From the NCBI GenBank assembly GCA_902613595.1, contig CACMHY010000001.1, positions 620,001 through 684,000 on the forward strand: DNA of 64,000 bases. Direction: 5' to 3'. A program made the translations under genes and the position numbers. This document shows positions 35,481 to 45,289 of the stretch, one piece after another. The notes under the pieces are model-generated. The model was not told the origin of the DNA and did no database searches. It worked only from the letters and a program-made list of their open reading frames with translations. The stretch comes from an uncultured Bacteroidota bacterium. GTDB lineage: Bacteria; Bacteroidota; Bacteroidia; Flavobacteriales; Flavobacteriaceae. Every line of letters starts with the position of its first letter. Position 1 is the stretch's first letter.

Positions 35481-36227
35481 ATGAATTTAACTTTAAAAGT
35501 TTGGCGGCAACCTAATTCAGAAACGAAGGGAAAGATAGAAACATATAAAATTAAAGACGTTTCTCCAGACATGTCCTTTTTAGAAATGATGGATGTTTTG
35601 AATGAGCAACTAATGTCCGAAAAAATAGATCCAATTGCATTTGATCATGACTGTCGTGAAGGTATTTGTGGAATGTGTTCTATGTTCATTAATGGAGAAG
35701 CGCACGGTCCAGATCGCTTGGTTACTACTTGTCAACTGCATATGCGTAAGTTTAAAGATGGGGACACCATAACAATTGAACCTTTTCGAGCAAAGGCATT
35801 CCCAGTGATCAAAGACCTAGCGGTTGACCGTTCAGCATTCGATCGAATTCAACAGGCAGGAGGCTTTGTATCAATAAACACTTCTGGAAATACTCAAGAT
35901 GCAAATGCAATTCCTATTGACAAACATGATGCTGACAAAGCTTTTGATTCGGCTACATGCATTGGTTGTGGTGCCTGTGTTGCAACCTGTAAAAATGCAT
36001 CTGCAATGTTATTTGTTTCAGCAAAAGTTTCTCAATATGCCTTACTCCCTCAAGGAAAGGTAGAGGCTACAGATCGGGTACTAAATATGGTTAATCAAAT
36101 GGACGAAGAAGGGTTTGGAAATTGTACTAATACAGGTGCTTGTGAGGTGGAATGTCCTAAAGGTATTTCGCTTGAAAATATAGCAAGAATGAATCGAGAA
36201 TATTTATATGCAAGCCTTAAGGGTTAA
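35481..36227 (+). CDS. sdhB: Succinate dehydrogenase iron-sulfur subunit
   Basis: A 248-residue protein with the 2Fe-2S cysteines in CREGICGMC plus a later Cys, the 4Fe-4S motif [11 protein letters not shown] and the third cluster motif [14 protein letters not shown]. It carries electrons from FAD to the membrane quinone site. Its last 11 bases overlap the end of the convergent TIM-barrel gene. Confidence 0.97.
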   Translation: MNLTLKVWRQPNSETKGKIETYKIKDVSPDMSFLEMMDVLNEQLMSEKIDPIAFDHDCREGICGMCSMFINGEAHGPDRLVTTCQLHMRKFKDGDTITIEPFRAKAFPVIKDLAVDRSAFDRIQQAGGFVSINTSGNTQDANAIPIDKHDADKAFDSATCIGCGACVATCKNASAMLFVSAKVSQYALLPQGKVEATDRVLNMVNQMDEEGFGNCTNTGACEVECPKGISLENIARMNREYLYASLKG

Positions 36228-37194
36228 TATTCTTATGAAGTGAGATAAGTTTTTGTTTAACATTATTTTTAATTAATTGATCTATTCCTGGAAGCTTACT
36301 TTTGATTTCGTCTAAAAACTCTGCCTCAGAAAACACATAATGCCCGCAAATCCTTACAAGGCTTTCTTTCTCATGAATTGGATCAAAAGACTTATCTACC
36401 CACTTTATCCATTTTTTAGAATTGTAACATATTCGCCAAAATTTATTGAACAGATCACTTCTTTTTCTAATCCTACTCAGGTAAGTATCTGTTTCGATTA
36501 ATCCAAATTCGGGAGCAATATTTATAGAATCTAAACCAGAATTCATTTTTAGTTTTATTAATTCTTCAGAAATATAATCACCATTATGTTCTTTCGATCT
36601 TAAATTATTTTCTTTAGCAACAGCAACCATTTTTTTAAGTCTTTTCAGATCAAAACTTCCTGTATTTTGATTTGAAGAAAGAGATGTCCCTGATTGTATA
36701 ACCAAATACTCTATTTGTGAAAAAGCTTCCTGTGAAAGATTAGCATCTAAATAGTTTAAAAGAGTTTGAAGTTCTTCTGGCTCAAATCTCCTTATAGCTT
36801 CTTCTGTGCCAATTTCAAATTTAATTTTGGGATTTTTTAAAAAGCAAAATTGAATCATATCCAGTGTCCATTTTGATCCTTCTGAAAATGAAGGATATTT
36901 TTTCCATGGATCGATATGAATATAATTAAAATGTTTACAATCGTGTTTTAAAGACTCATATCCATCGTCTGGATTTTGGCCTTGTCCAGGACCACTGTGA
37001 TCTCTCATTATTATTAAGTCTTTGGCATAATTTGAAAGTCCCTTTGTTGTCCAGTTATTTGAATAGCCTCCTTTATAATCAACCTGTCTTCTACTTGGTA
37101 TTAATCCTACCTTATTTTTTGATTCAGTCTGAAACTCAATAATAGAGTCAACAATATTTTTAGACATTGGCCCAATAAAAAATCTTATACCCAT
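36217..37194 (-). CDS. KbaZ/GatZ-like TIM-barrel protein (class II tagatose-bisphosphate aldolase, non-catalytic-subunit family)
   Basis: A 325-residue cytoplasmic protein. Segments such as [73 protein letters not shown] and SKEHNGDY follow the order of GatZ/KbaZ-type proteins that occur in capsule and O-antigen loci, where the real role is unclear and probably concerns an unusual sugar. Here it stands alone without sugar nucleotide genes, tail to tail with sdhB (11-base overlap). The aldolase role is inferred from family resemblance only. Confidence 0.65.
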   Translation of the reverse strand: MGIRFFIGPMSKNIVDSIIEFQTESKNKVGLIPSRRQVDYKGGYSNNWTTKGLSNYAKDLIIMRDHSGPGQGQNPDDGYESLKHDCKHFNYIHIDPWKKYPSFSEGSKWTLDMIQFCFLKNPKIKFEIGTEEAIRRFEPEELQTLLNYLDANLSQEAFSQIEYLVIQSGTSLSSNQNTGSFDLKRLKKMVAVAKENNLRSKEHNGDYISEELIKLKMNSGLDSINIAPEFGLIETDTYLSRIRKRSDLFNKFWRICYNSKKWIKWVDKSFDPIHEKESLVRICGHYVFSEAEFLDEIKSKLPGIDQLIKNNVKQKLISLHKNINP

Positions 37195-37253
37195 AAATTA
37201 ATATAGTTTGGAACTAAGCATACTTGTCACTAATATTTTAAAACCATAAAAAA

Positions 37254-38408
37254 TCAAGGAAGAGAACTTATCAGCTTTTTCATAAAAATACCGACTTGAC
37301 TTGGTTCAAGCCAACGTAAAACAACTACAAGGTCCTTTTCAGGTACAATTATTATATAATTTCCACCAAAACCGGATGCATAAAAAGTATTCTCAGGAAC
37401 TCCTTCCCAATATCTGTCAGTCTCTTTTTTATTTAACCACCACATATAACCATAACTATTTTGAGCAGGTGAAGATTGTGTAGCCTCATCTATCCAGTCT
37501 TGACTAATGAGCTGACTTTCGTTCCATTTACCTTGCCTTAAAAAAAGTAAACCAAAACGTGCATGATCCTCGGTATTGATAAATAGTCCTCCTCCAGAAT
37601 GTCCACCACCTGATACTGATTGCATACGGTTTCCATCAAGCTCTACCCAAGAGTTATTGTAACCATACCAGCGCCAAGTTGTACTAGCCCCTATTGGATC
37701 CATTATAAACTTTTTTAAAATCTGTGGTAAAGGTTTACGCCAAACATTTAATAGACAATAGGCTAAAAGGTTAACTCGTACATCATTGTATTTGTAAACA
37801 GTACCAGGTGTATTCAGTTTTCTATTTTTCCAGTCATCTATTCCACCTTCCCTTGGAGGTCTATCAGCCCAGTCATGTATTCCCCACAAAGTACCACTCC
37901 AATCAGAGGATTGATTCAAAAGATATTCCCATTTGATTTTACTATTGTGTTTACCTTTAAATGAATTATCCCATATATAATTAGATACAAAATCATCTGT
38001 TTTGAAAAGTTTTTGATCAACTCCTAAACCTGCAACTGTAGATAGATAACTCTTAGTCACACTAAATGTCATATCTACTCTCTTTGTATCTCCCCAAGAT
38101 GCAATCCTATAGCCTCCTTTTAAAATAATGCCAGCAGAACCTCCTCTTTTTTTTGTTGGCCCCAAAATTTTGTGATATGGCTCATTTTCAAAACCTTTAC
38201 TTATAGCTATTCTTAAATCTTTTGACCCACTGTACTCATTTTCTTTAGCAAAATCAATAGCGGAGTTAAGTTTTTTAATATTAATTTTAAAGTATTCAAG
38301 AGATTTTTTTTCCCATTCAAAACCATGGGGAGGAGGAAAATAATTTTGCCCTATTAAATGAAATTCAAAAATAGAAGCTAAAAATGCAAATGTTAAGATT
38401 TTCTTCAC
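37254..38408 (-). CDS. Secreted serine hydrolase, class C beta-lactamase fold
   Basis: A 384-residue protein with a signal peptide (MKKILTFAFLASIFEFHLIGQ). The catalytic elements are present: SVTK (Ser-x-x-Lys) in MTFSVTKSYLST, Tyr-x-Asn in YKYNDVRVN, and HSGGG in place of KTG. Conserved family stretches WEYLLNQSSDW and NTEDHARFGLLFLRQGKWN follow. Such enzymes include esterases and D-aminopeptidases; substrate not evident. It is related to the truncated gene at the left edge of the window. It is divergent from the nitrilase-family gene. Confidence 0.85.
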   Translation of the reverse strand: MKKILTFAFLASIFEFHLIGQNYFPPPHGFEWEKKSLEYFKINIKKLNSAIDFAKENEYSGSKDLRIAISKGFENEPYHKILGPTKKRGGSAGIILKGGYRIASWGDTKRVDMTFSVTKSYLSTVAGLGVDQKLFKTDDFVSNYIWDNSFKGKHNSKIKWEYLLNQSSDWSGTLWGIHDWADRPPREGGIDDWKNRKLNTPGTVYKYNDVRVNLLAYCLLNVWRKPLPQILKKFIMDPIGASTTWRWYGYNNSWVELDGNRMQSVSGGGHSGGGLFINTEDHARFGLLFLRQGKWNESQLISQDWIDEATQSSPAQNSYGYMWWLNKKETDRYWEGVPENTFYASGFGGNYIIIVPEKDLVVVLRWLEPSQVGIFMKKLISSLP

Positions 38409-38481
38409 TTAGATTTATGTGAAATGAAATAATTTAAATATAATGAAATCCAACTAAAATAGATTTACACTTACAATTAAA

Positions 38482-39261
38482 ATGAAATCCAAATTAAAAA
38501 TTGTCAATATTCAAACATCGCTTTTTTGGGAGAATGCCCTTAAAAATAGAGCTTATTTTGACAAACTTTTAAATTCATTAAATAAAGAAATTGATATTGT
38601 TCTTCTCCCTGAAATGTTTACATCGGGTTTCACTATGAATGCCAAAAAAGTTTTTGAAACTATGGATGGTCCAACAGTTTTGTGGATGCAGTCTTGGGCT
38701 GAAAAATTAGATGGAATTATTGGAGGAAGTATTGTAATTAAGGAAAAAAATAAGTTTTTTAATCGCTTCCTAATTGTAAGTGAAAAAGGGATTATATTTT
38801 TTTATGACAAACGCCACACATTTTCTTTAGCAGGTGAAAATGAGATTTACACTTCGGGAAACAACCCCGGTTTGTTTGAATATTGCGGATGGAAAATCTG
38901 TTTAAGAATCTGTTACGACTTACGTTTTCCAGTTTGGTCACGTAACCAGAATAATTATGATCTTTTGATTTTTGTTGCAAATTGGCCTTCAAAAAGGATT
39001 AAAGCTTGGGATACCTTACTTCAAGCACGTGCGATTGAAAATATGTGTTATGTTTCTGGGGTTAATAGAATAGGATATGATGATAATGAACTAGAATATC
39101 CTGGTCATAGTGCAATCTATAATCCTTTAGGAAATTTAGTAAGCGGTAAATTATCATCCATGGAAAAAATTCTTAGAGCAGAATTAAATTACTTTGAGCT
39201 TATGGATCTTCGTAATCAATTACCCTTTCTTGAGGATAAGGATAATTTTGATTTGTATTAA
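38482..39261 (+). CDS. Carbon-nitrogen hydrolase, omega-amidase (YafV/Nit2)-like
   Basis: A 259-residue nitrilase-superfamily enzyme with the Glu-Lys-Cys triad: Glu in LLPEMFTSGF, Lys in YDKRHTFSLAGE and Cys in CLRICYDLRFP. The KRHTFSLAGE and YDLRFPVWSRN stretches are typical of YafV/Nit2 omega-amidases, which hydrolyse alpha-ketoglutaramate or alpha-ketosuccinamate in glutamine and methionine salvage. It is cytoplasmic. Its 3' end overlaps the convergent lipoprotein gene by 62 bases. Confidence 0.9.
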   Translation: MKSKLKIVNIQTSLFWENALKNRAYFDKLLNSLNKEIDIVLLPEMFTSGFTMNAKKVFETMDGPTVLWMQSWAEKLDGIIGGSIVIKEKNKFFNRFLIVSEKGIIFFYDKRHTFSLAGENEIYTSGNNPGLFEYCGWKICLRICYDLRFPVWSRNQNNYDLLIFVANWPSKRIKAWDTLLQARAIENMCYVSGVNRIGYDDNELEYPGHSAIYNPLGNLVSGKLSSMEKILRAELNYFELMDLRNQLPFLEDKDNFDLY

Positions 39262-40849
39262 AGGTTTCATTCATATCCCAATTTGCTCTTAAATCTATTT
39301 CTTTCCAATAATAGATTACTTTTTCAGGCTGAACTTTACCCAGATAGCTCCCTGTATCCCATTTTTTATTATTATTAGGGTCCTCAATTAGTCTCACAAA
39401 ATATTTTCCTGGATCAAGTAATTCAAAAGAATAGAGACCTCCTTCTAATGGAGAATCATAACGTCTAATAACTTTATTGTTTTGAATTAATTCTATTATA
39501 TAAGGATCAGGCGAATTGTGAATTACTCGCAGGTAAATATTACCGTAATCTTCAACTTTTTCCGTTGGAGTATTAAAAATTAAGGTATCATTTGTTCTAC
39601 CCCAAAAATCTTCAAGTGCTTTCGGAAGTAATGTAATATTATATTTATCATTTGGTAAAACTTCAAAATCAATTAAAATCCTGTCATAATTTTCGAGAAT
39701 TTTTAAAGACACTGGGACATTTAGACTGTCAACATTAATTACTTTAACAAATGATGAATCAACATTGACAATAGGAAGGTTACTTGATACTTCAAACTTG
39801 CTTTTTAGTTTCAAGGGTCCAGTTGTTATAGTTCTTATTACTAAAGAATCTTCAATAGGTTTTCGCAGGTAAGCTGTTTTAGTTCTTAATGTATCCTTAA
39901 TCTCAAGTTCAAATTTAATTGAATCTAATTTTACTCCTTTAAACCAAAAATTTAAAGAGTCTGCTTCTCGATTTTTATTAACTAAAGACTTGAAACTTTT
40001 TGGAACTTCACTAATCATTGAAAAGGATTGATTTTCATATTCGCCATAATATGCAAGAGCGACATGGTGTTCGTTGACAAAAGATGGTGATGCCCAAGAA
40101 AAGTCATCTATTTCCTTAAAAAGCTTGAGATTAATTATTGAATCTTTTGGAAGTTCAATTAATCTATTTAAGTAACCAATTTTATCAATATTTTGATCGA
40201 AAAAATAGTTTCCTGCAAAATCTTGAAGTGCAATTAAATTGTATTTCCCCTCGCGTAAGTTTTGAAATCTATATATTGTAGAATCTAAAGTATTTGTTAC
40301 ATATAAGGGTTTCTTATTATAAATTACAGAATCACTGTAAACCGAGTCAACTGGATAAAGCTGTAGTGAAATGAAGTTTTTGGTATCTTTTTCAAATGCA
40401 TCACTTACATTTCCTTTAATATATAACGAATCTATATTTGCTCCTGTAGAAAGTGTGTAGGTAAAAAAAGGAATAGGATTAGATTCATTAAAATCAACTA
40501 TGCTATTGCCAAAATTAAACGTGTAAGTGGTGTTATCTAAGAGGCTGTCTTTTAATTCAACTGAGATTTTTTTTGATGCGCCTGTCGATGGAGAAACTTT
40601 ATATTGACTGGAATTAAGGGGGGGAGAGATTATAAGCTGCTTACTAATATCTTTCAATTTTACATATTCATCAAAACTAAGGGTAAAACCAAGTTTATTA
40701 AAATAAGTTGAATTGAGTTTTGGGGAGGCATTTATTAAAACAGGGGGTATAGAATCTTTGGGACCACCTGTTGGGGAAGCCCGTTTAGCGCAACTTAAAA
40801 TTGATATTACTAAGATTATGCAGGTAAAAAGTCGAAGACCACTTTTCAT
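39200..40849 (-). CDS. Ig-like domain lipoprotein (Big_5-type), conserved in Bacteroidota
   Basis: A 549-residue lipoprotein with lipobox SILSC near residue 20 and the usual following stretch KRASPTGGPKDSIPPVL. An Ig-like Big_5 domain (about 40-135) is followed by a beta-rich carboxypeptidase-regulatory-like region (YNLIALQDFAGNYFFDQN) and another such module at the C-terminus (GKYFVRLIEDPNNNKKWD). It probably sits in the outer membrane or periplasm; its function is unknown. ATG at 40849 opens the signal peptide, preferred to 40870. The gene is 123 bases from the divergent GlyRS gene. Confidence 0.78.
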   Translation of the reverse strand: MKSGLRLFTCIILVISILSCAKRASPTGGPKDSIPPVLINASPKLNSTYFNKLGFTLSFDEYVKLKDISKQLIISPPLNSSQYKVSPSTGASKKISVELKDSLLDNTTYTFNFGNSIVDFNESNPIPFFTYTLSTGANIDSLYIKGNVSDAFEKDTKNFISLQLYPVDSVYSDSVIYNKKPLYVTNTLDSTIYRFQNLREGKYNLIALQDFAGNYFFDQNIDKIGYLNRLIELPKDSIINLKLFKEIDDFSWASPSFVNEHHVALAYYGEYENQSFSMISEVPKSFKSLVNKNREADSLNFWFKGVKLDSIKFELEIKDTLRTKTAYLRKPIEDSLVIRTITTGPLKLKSKFEVSSNLPIVNVDSSFVKVINVDSLNVPVSLKILENYDRILIDFEVLPNDKYNITLLPKALEDFWGRTNDTLIFNTPTEKVEDYGNIYLRVIHNSPDPYIIELIQNNKVIRRYDSPLEGGLYSFELLDPGKYFVRLIEDPNNNKKWDTGSYLGKVQPEKVIYYWKEIDLRANWDMNETFNTNQNYPYPQERVIDYEDP

Positions 40850-40939
40850 ACTTTTTAAAGTTATTAGCAAAGTAAAGCAATATTCCTAAATACCACCAAA
40901 TGGTATCAAACTTGTTTAATTCTTTTGTAATTTCCTTAA

Positions 40940-40968
40940 TTGAAGTTCTTTAAAAAAAACTATTTTTG
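40940..40968 (+). promoter_or_regulatory. Probable promoter of the GlyRS gene
   Basis: TTG (40940-40942), 18-base spacer, TATTTTTG (40961-40968), only a few bases before the ATG at 40973. If used, the mRNA would be nearly leaderless. An inverted repeat ATACCA-N5-TGGTAT lies about 60 bases further upstream. Confidence 0.4.
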
Positions 40969-40972
40969 AGCC

Positions 40973-42514
40973 ATGGCAACAGAGAATGGAAATTTCAAAA
41001 AAATAATTTCACATGCTAAAGAATATGGTTTTGTTTTTCCTTCAAGCGAAATTTATGATGGCCTTAGTGCAGTATATGATTATGGGCAGAATGGTGTTGC
41101 ACTAAAAAAAAATATCCGAGATTATTGGTGGAAATCAATGACTCAATTGAACGAAAATATTGTTGGGATTGACGCAGCTATTTTCATGCATCCAACAACT
41201 TGGAAAGCATCTGGGCATGTTGATGCGTTCAATGACCCGCTTATTGACAACAAGGTTTCCAAAAAAAGATATCGGGCAGATGTTCTAGTAGAAGAATATG
41301 TCGCCAAAATTGAAACTAAAATTGAAAAAGAATTAGCGAGGGCAGCAAAACGATTTGGAAACTCTTTTGATGAAATAGAATTCAAAAAAACAAATCCCAG
41401 AGTTATCTCATATATAGAAAAGTCGAAAAATATTTTAACTAGGCTTAACAAATCCCTGGAAAAGGAAGATTTAAATGATGTAAAGAATTTAATTGAAGAA
41501 TTAGAAATTTCTTGTCCTGAGTCTGGTTCAAAAGAATGGACAGATGTTAAACAGTTTAACTTGATGTTTGATACTAAATTAGGTGCTTCTAAAGACTCAG
41601 CAATGGATTTATATCTTCGTCCAGAAACAGCGCAAGGGATTTTTGTTAACTTTTTGAATGTTCAAAAAACAAGTAGAATGAAAATCCCATTTGGTATTGC
41701 ACAAACTGGGAAAGCATTCCGAAACGAGATCGTTGCAAGGCAGTTCATATTTAGAATGAGAGAATTTGAGCAAATGGAGATGCAGTTTTTCATTCCTCCA
41801 GGAACCCAAAAAAAATGGTATGAATTCTGGAAAGAAAAAAGACTTAAATGGCACTTGTCATTAGGAATGGGAGAGGAAAAATATAGACTACACAATCATG
41901 AAAAACTAGCGCATTATGCAGATGCAGCATTGGACATTGAATTTCGTTTTCCCTTTGGATTCAAAGAATTAGAAGGAATTCATTCTCGCACAAACTATGA
42001 CCTGTCAAATCATGAACAATTTTCTGGGAAAAAGCTACAATATTTTGATCCAGAAATTAATGAAAGTTATGTGCCCTACGTTATAGAAACATCAATAGGT
42101 TTGGATCGAATGTTCTTAGCTGTTCTATCAAATAGCTTAACTGAAGAAAAACTTGGTGATGGTAGCATTAGGACTGTTTTAAAATTACCTCCCGCACTAT
42201 CTCCAATAAAGGTGGCAATATTACCTTTGGTCAAAAAAGACGGTTTGCCTGAGATTGCTAAAAAAATTATCACTGAATTAAAACTTGATATTACATCAAT
42301 TTATGACGAAAAGGATGCTGTTGGAAGACGATACAGAAGACAGGATGCAATAGGAACTCCCTTCTGCATAACTATCGATCATCAAACTTTAGATGACAAA
42401 ACAGTAACCCTTAGAAATCGCGATTCAATGAAACAAGAGAGAATTAAAATAGAACATATAAAGAATTTAATTAATGAAGAAGTTTCATTAAGGTCAATCC
42501 TCAAAAAACTTTGA
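40973..42514 (+). CDS. glyQS: Glycine--tRNA ligase, alpha2 type
   Basis: A 513-residue class II synthetase. Motifs: an N-terminal YGFVFPSSEIYDGLSAVYDYG segment, motif 2 around FRNEIVARQFIFRMREFEQME, and motif 3 IETSIGLDRMFLAVL, with RPETAQGIFVNF in the active site and an anticodon-binding domain from about residue 400. It charges tRNA-Gly. This eukaryote/archaeal-like dimeric type is standard in Bacteroidota. Confidence 0.96.
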   Translation: MATENGNFKKIISHAKEYGFVFPSSEIYDGLSAVYDYGQNGVALKKNIRDYWWKSMTQLNENIVGIDAAIFMHPTTWKASGHVDAFNDPLIDNKVSKKRYRADVLVEEYVAKIETKIEKELARAAKRFGNSFDEIEFKKTNPRVISYIEKSKNILTRLNKSLEKEDLNDVKNLIEELEISCPESGSKEWTDVKQFNLMFDTKLGASKDSAMDLYLRPETAQGIFVNFLNVQKTSRMKIPFGIAQTGKAFRNEIVARQFIFRMREFEQMEMQFFIPPGTQKKWYEFWKEKRLKWHLSLGMGEEKYRLHNHEKLAHYADAALDIEFRFPFGFKELEGIHSRTNYDLSNHEQFSGKKLQYFDPEINESYVPYVIETSIGLDRMFLAVLSNSLTEEKLGDGSIRTVLKLPPALSPIKVAILPLVKKDGLPEIAKKIITELKLDITSIYDEKDAVGRRYRRQDAIGTPFCITIDHQTLDDKTVTLRNRDSMKQERIKIEHIKNLINEEVSLRSILKKL

Positions 42515-42539
42515 ATTTTAACCTAATTAAATAAGAGTT

Positions 42540-43301
42540 TTGAAAATTTTTTCTTACAACGTTAATGGAATAAGAGCTGCAATGAAAAAAGGTTTTATTG
42601 AATGGCTAAAGATTTCAAGCCCTGATGTTTTGTGTTTACAAGAAATAAAAGCGATGAAGGACCAAATAGATGTTTCATCAATAGAAAAACTAGGATATTA
42701 TCATTACTGGTTTTCAGCTGAAAAAAAAGGATACAGTGGTGTCGCTATATTATCAAAAAAAAATCCCTTAAATGTATCTTACGGAAGTGGAATAGATCAT
42801 ATGGATCTCGAAGGAAGAATAATCAGATTAGATTTCGAAAAATTATCTATAATGAGCCTTTATCTTCCATCAGGAACAAACATAAATCGCCTACAATACA
42901 AATTTAAATTTATGGACGAATTTAGAGGGTATATTGACGATTTAAAGCTAAAATATTCTAATCTTGTTATATGTGGTGATTATAACATTTGTCACCAAGC
43001 TATTGATATACACGATCCTGTAAGAAATAAAACTGTTTCAGGTTTTTTGCCTGAGGAAAGAGACTGGCTTAATAGTTTTATAAATTCTGGTTTTGTTGAT
43101 TCATTCAGATTTATGAATCCAAGACCCAACCATTATACATGGTGGAGCTATCGTGCTAATGCAAGAAAAAACAATAAAGGTTGGCGAATAGACTACGCAT
43201 TAGTTAGCGAATCGTTGAAAAAAAATATATTAAAATCTTTTATCCTTTCGGAGGTTTTTCACTCCGATCATTGTCCAGTTGGTTTAGAATTGAAATTTTG
43301 A
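42540..43301 (+). CDS. xth: Exodeoxyribonuclease III
   Basis: A 253-residue AP endonuclease/exonuclease of the EEP superfamily with VNGIRAA, LCLQEIKA (metal Glu), CGDYNICH (Asp, Asn), WWSYRANARKNNKGWRIDY and FHSDHCPV (catalytic His). It repairs abasic sites in DNA. The start is TTG at 42540, with no earlier ATG. It is followed after one base by the OmpA lipoprotein gene. Confidence 0.94.
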   Translation: MKIFSYNVNGIRAAMKKGFIEWLKISSPDVLCLQEIKAMKDQIDVSSIEKLGYYHYWFSAEKKGYSGVAILSKKNPLNVSYGSGIDHMDLEGRIIRLDFEKLSIMSLYLPSGTNINRLQYKFKFMDEFRGYIDDLKLKYSNLVICGDYNICHQAIDIHDPVRNKTVSGFLPEERDWLNSFINSGFVDSFRFMNPRPNHYTWWSYRANARKNNKGWRIDYALVSESLKKNILKSFILSEVFHSDHCPVGLELKF

Positions 43302-43302
43302 A

Positions 43303-44199
43303 ATGAGATATTGCATTCTTTTTATAATAACTCTATGCGTTACAAATTGTGTATCAACGAAGGTGTTTAACGATCTTGAATCGCGCTACTCTAAAGTCAA
43401 AATAGAAAAAAATAAATTGCAAAACTCTGAAGACTCTTTACAGCAATCTTTAGATAAATTAGATGAGAAATTGAGTGAAACACAAGCTTATTTAGAAATT
43501 TCAAGGGATAGTACAAAATTAGGTCTCAAGATAAATGAATTATTAAACGAAGAGTTGGATCTAGTGAAAAAGAACAGCACATTAAAAATTCAGGAGAATA
43601 TCGCAAAAAACAATGCACTAATTAAAAAAATAGCAATAAAAGAAACTGAACTTTTGTCACGTACAGAGCGGATTGATAGGCTAGAGAAAATTATATCTTC
43701 TCAGAAAAAAATATTAAGTGATTTAAAAAATAAAATCTCTGAAGCTTTACTAAATTATAGAGGGAAAGGTTTATCAATTAAACAGCGTAACGGAAAAGTT
43801 TATATTTCTATGGAAAACAAGTTATTATTTAAATCAGGTAAGTGGAATATTGAACTTCAAGGAAAACAAGCACTCATGAGATTATCCAAAGTATTAGAAG
43901 AAAATCCAGATATATCAATTTTAATAGAAGGACATACTGATAACATTCCATTTACTAGTAATGGTTCAATGGAATCTAATTGGGATTTGTCTACCAAAAG
44001 AGCTACTGCAGTAGTTGAAATTCTCTTAGAGAATAACAATATTTTACCCCAAAACCTTACTGCTGCAGGTAAAAGTGAATTTATTCCTATTGCCTCAAAT
44101 ACAACAATTGAAGGCAGGGCAGCAAACAGACGAATAGAAATAATATTAAGCCCTTCTTTGGATAAAATAATTGAATTAATTAGTTCTGAAAAACAGTAG
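43303..44199 (+). CDS. OmpA-family lipoprotein with coiled coil
   Basis: A 298-residue lipoprotein (lipobox LCVTNC near residue 16). Residues 25-150 form a long Lys/Glu-rich coiled coil. Residues about 170-290 form the peptidoglycan-binding OmpA domain with LIEGHTDNIPF and the NRRIEIIL end. It likely ties the outer membrane to the cell wall. It lies one base after xth and three bases before the aldo/keto reductase, so the three genes probably form one operon. Confidence 0.9.
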   Translation: MRYCILFIITLCVTNCVSTKVFNDLESRYSKVKIEKNKLQNSEDSLQQSLDKLDEKLSETQAYLEISRDSTKLGLKINELLNEELDLVKKNSTLKIQENIAKNNALIKKIAIKETELLSRTERIDRLEKIISSQKKILSDLKNKISEALLNYRGKGLSIKQRNGKVYISMENKLLFKSGKWNIELQGKQALMRLSKVLEENPDISILIEGHTDNIPFTSNGSMESNWDLSTKRATAVVEILLENNNILPQNLTAAGKSEFIPIASNTTIEGRAANRRIEIILSPSLDKIIELISSEKQ

Positions 44200-44202
44200 T
44201 TA

Positions 44203-45240
44203 ATGAAATACAATTTATTACCAGGTACAGACATTAAGGTTAGTAAAATTTGTTTAGGAACAATGACTTGGGGAAGGCAAAATAGTGAGATTGAAGGTCA
44301 TCAACAAATGAATTTTGCACTTGATAATGGTGTGAATTTTTTTGATACGGCAGAGTTATATCCAATACCACCAAGATTAGAAGAACAGGGCGATACAGAA
44401 AGATTTATTGGCTCGTGGTTTAAAAAAAATGGCACTCGAAAAGAGGTTATTTTAGCTTCTAAAATTGCAGGCCCTGCTGCATTTACCAAACACATAAGAA
44501 AAGATAAGAGTTATTCAAAAAAAACAATTGATTTTGCAATTGAAAATAGTTTAAGGCGTCTTCAAACAGATTATATTGATCTATATCAAATACATTGGCC
44601 TGAAAGGCCAACAAATTTTTTTGGAAAAAGAGGGTACTTTTATAAACATGATGACAGGTGGGAAGAAAATTTTGAAGAAATTTTAGATGCCCTTCAAAGT
44701 CACAAAATTAAGGGAAATATAAGGCATGTTGGAGTATCTAATGAAACACCATGGGGGACTATGAAGTATTTAAGTTTTTCTTCTGAAAGATTTCCCAGAA
44801 TAAGGAGTATACAGAATCCCTACTCCCTTTTAAACAGAACGTTTGAAGTTGGAAATGCTGAGGTTTGTCATCGTGAAAACATTGGCTTACTTGCATATTC
44901 ACCACTAGCATTTGGAGTGCTTACAGGAAAATATCGTCATGGTGAAAAGCCACAAAATTCAAGACTTGCATTATTTCCACATTATGATCGCTATAACTCA
45001 AAATCGTGTAAAAAATCTGTTGAAGCCTATTACAATATCGCAGAAAAAAATGGACTTTCCCTCACTCAACTTGCATTGGCATTTGTAAATGATCGTCCAT
45101 TTTTAACAAGTAATATTATTGGCGCTACAAACCTTTCTCAATTGAAAGAAAATATAGATAGTATTTTTATTAAATTAAATGATTCTATTTTGAATGAAAT
45201 AAACGAAGTTCACGAGGCTATTCCAAATCCTTCGACCTAA
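44203..45240 (+). CDS. Aldo/keto reductase, Tas-like
   Basis: A 345-residue NADP-dependent oxidoreductase: KICLGTMTWGRQN at the N-terminus, catalytic Asp and Tyr in FFDTAELYP, Lys in LASKIAG, His in LYQIHWP, and the NADP-binding LLAYSPLAFGVLTGKY and NIIGATNLSQLKENI segments. The LGTMTWG start and the extra loop before LGSW are typical of the Tas/YghZ branch. The substrate is unknown. Confidence 0.9.
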   Translation: MKYNLLPGTDIKVSKICLGTMTWGRQNSEIEGHQQMNFALDNGVNFFDTAELYPIPPRLEEQGDTERFIGSWFKKNGTRKEVILASKIAGPAAFTKHIRKDKSYSKKTIDFAIENSLRRLQTDYIDLYQIHWPERPTNFFGKRGYFYKHDDRWEENFEEILDALQSHKIKGNIRHVGVSNETPWGTMKYLSFSSERFPRIRSIQNPYSLLNRTFEVGNAEVCHRENIGLLAYSPLAFGVLTGKYRHGEKPQNSRLALFPHYDRYNSKSCKKSVEAYYNIAEKNGLSLTQLALAFVNDRPFLTSNIIGATNLSQLKENIDSIFIKLNDSILNEINEVHEAIPNPST

Positions 45241-45289
45241 TTTAAAATCAGAAACCTTAATTTGATTTAAATCTATTTTCTAAACTAAA

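Noticed and set aside
37254-38408. A true antibiotic-resistance class C beta-lactamase
   Set aside because: The fold and SxxK are present, but the third motif is HSG rather than KTG and the surrounding sequence is that of the broad esterase/peptidase group.
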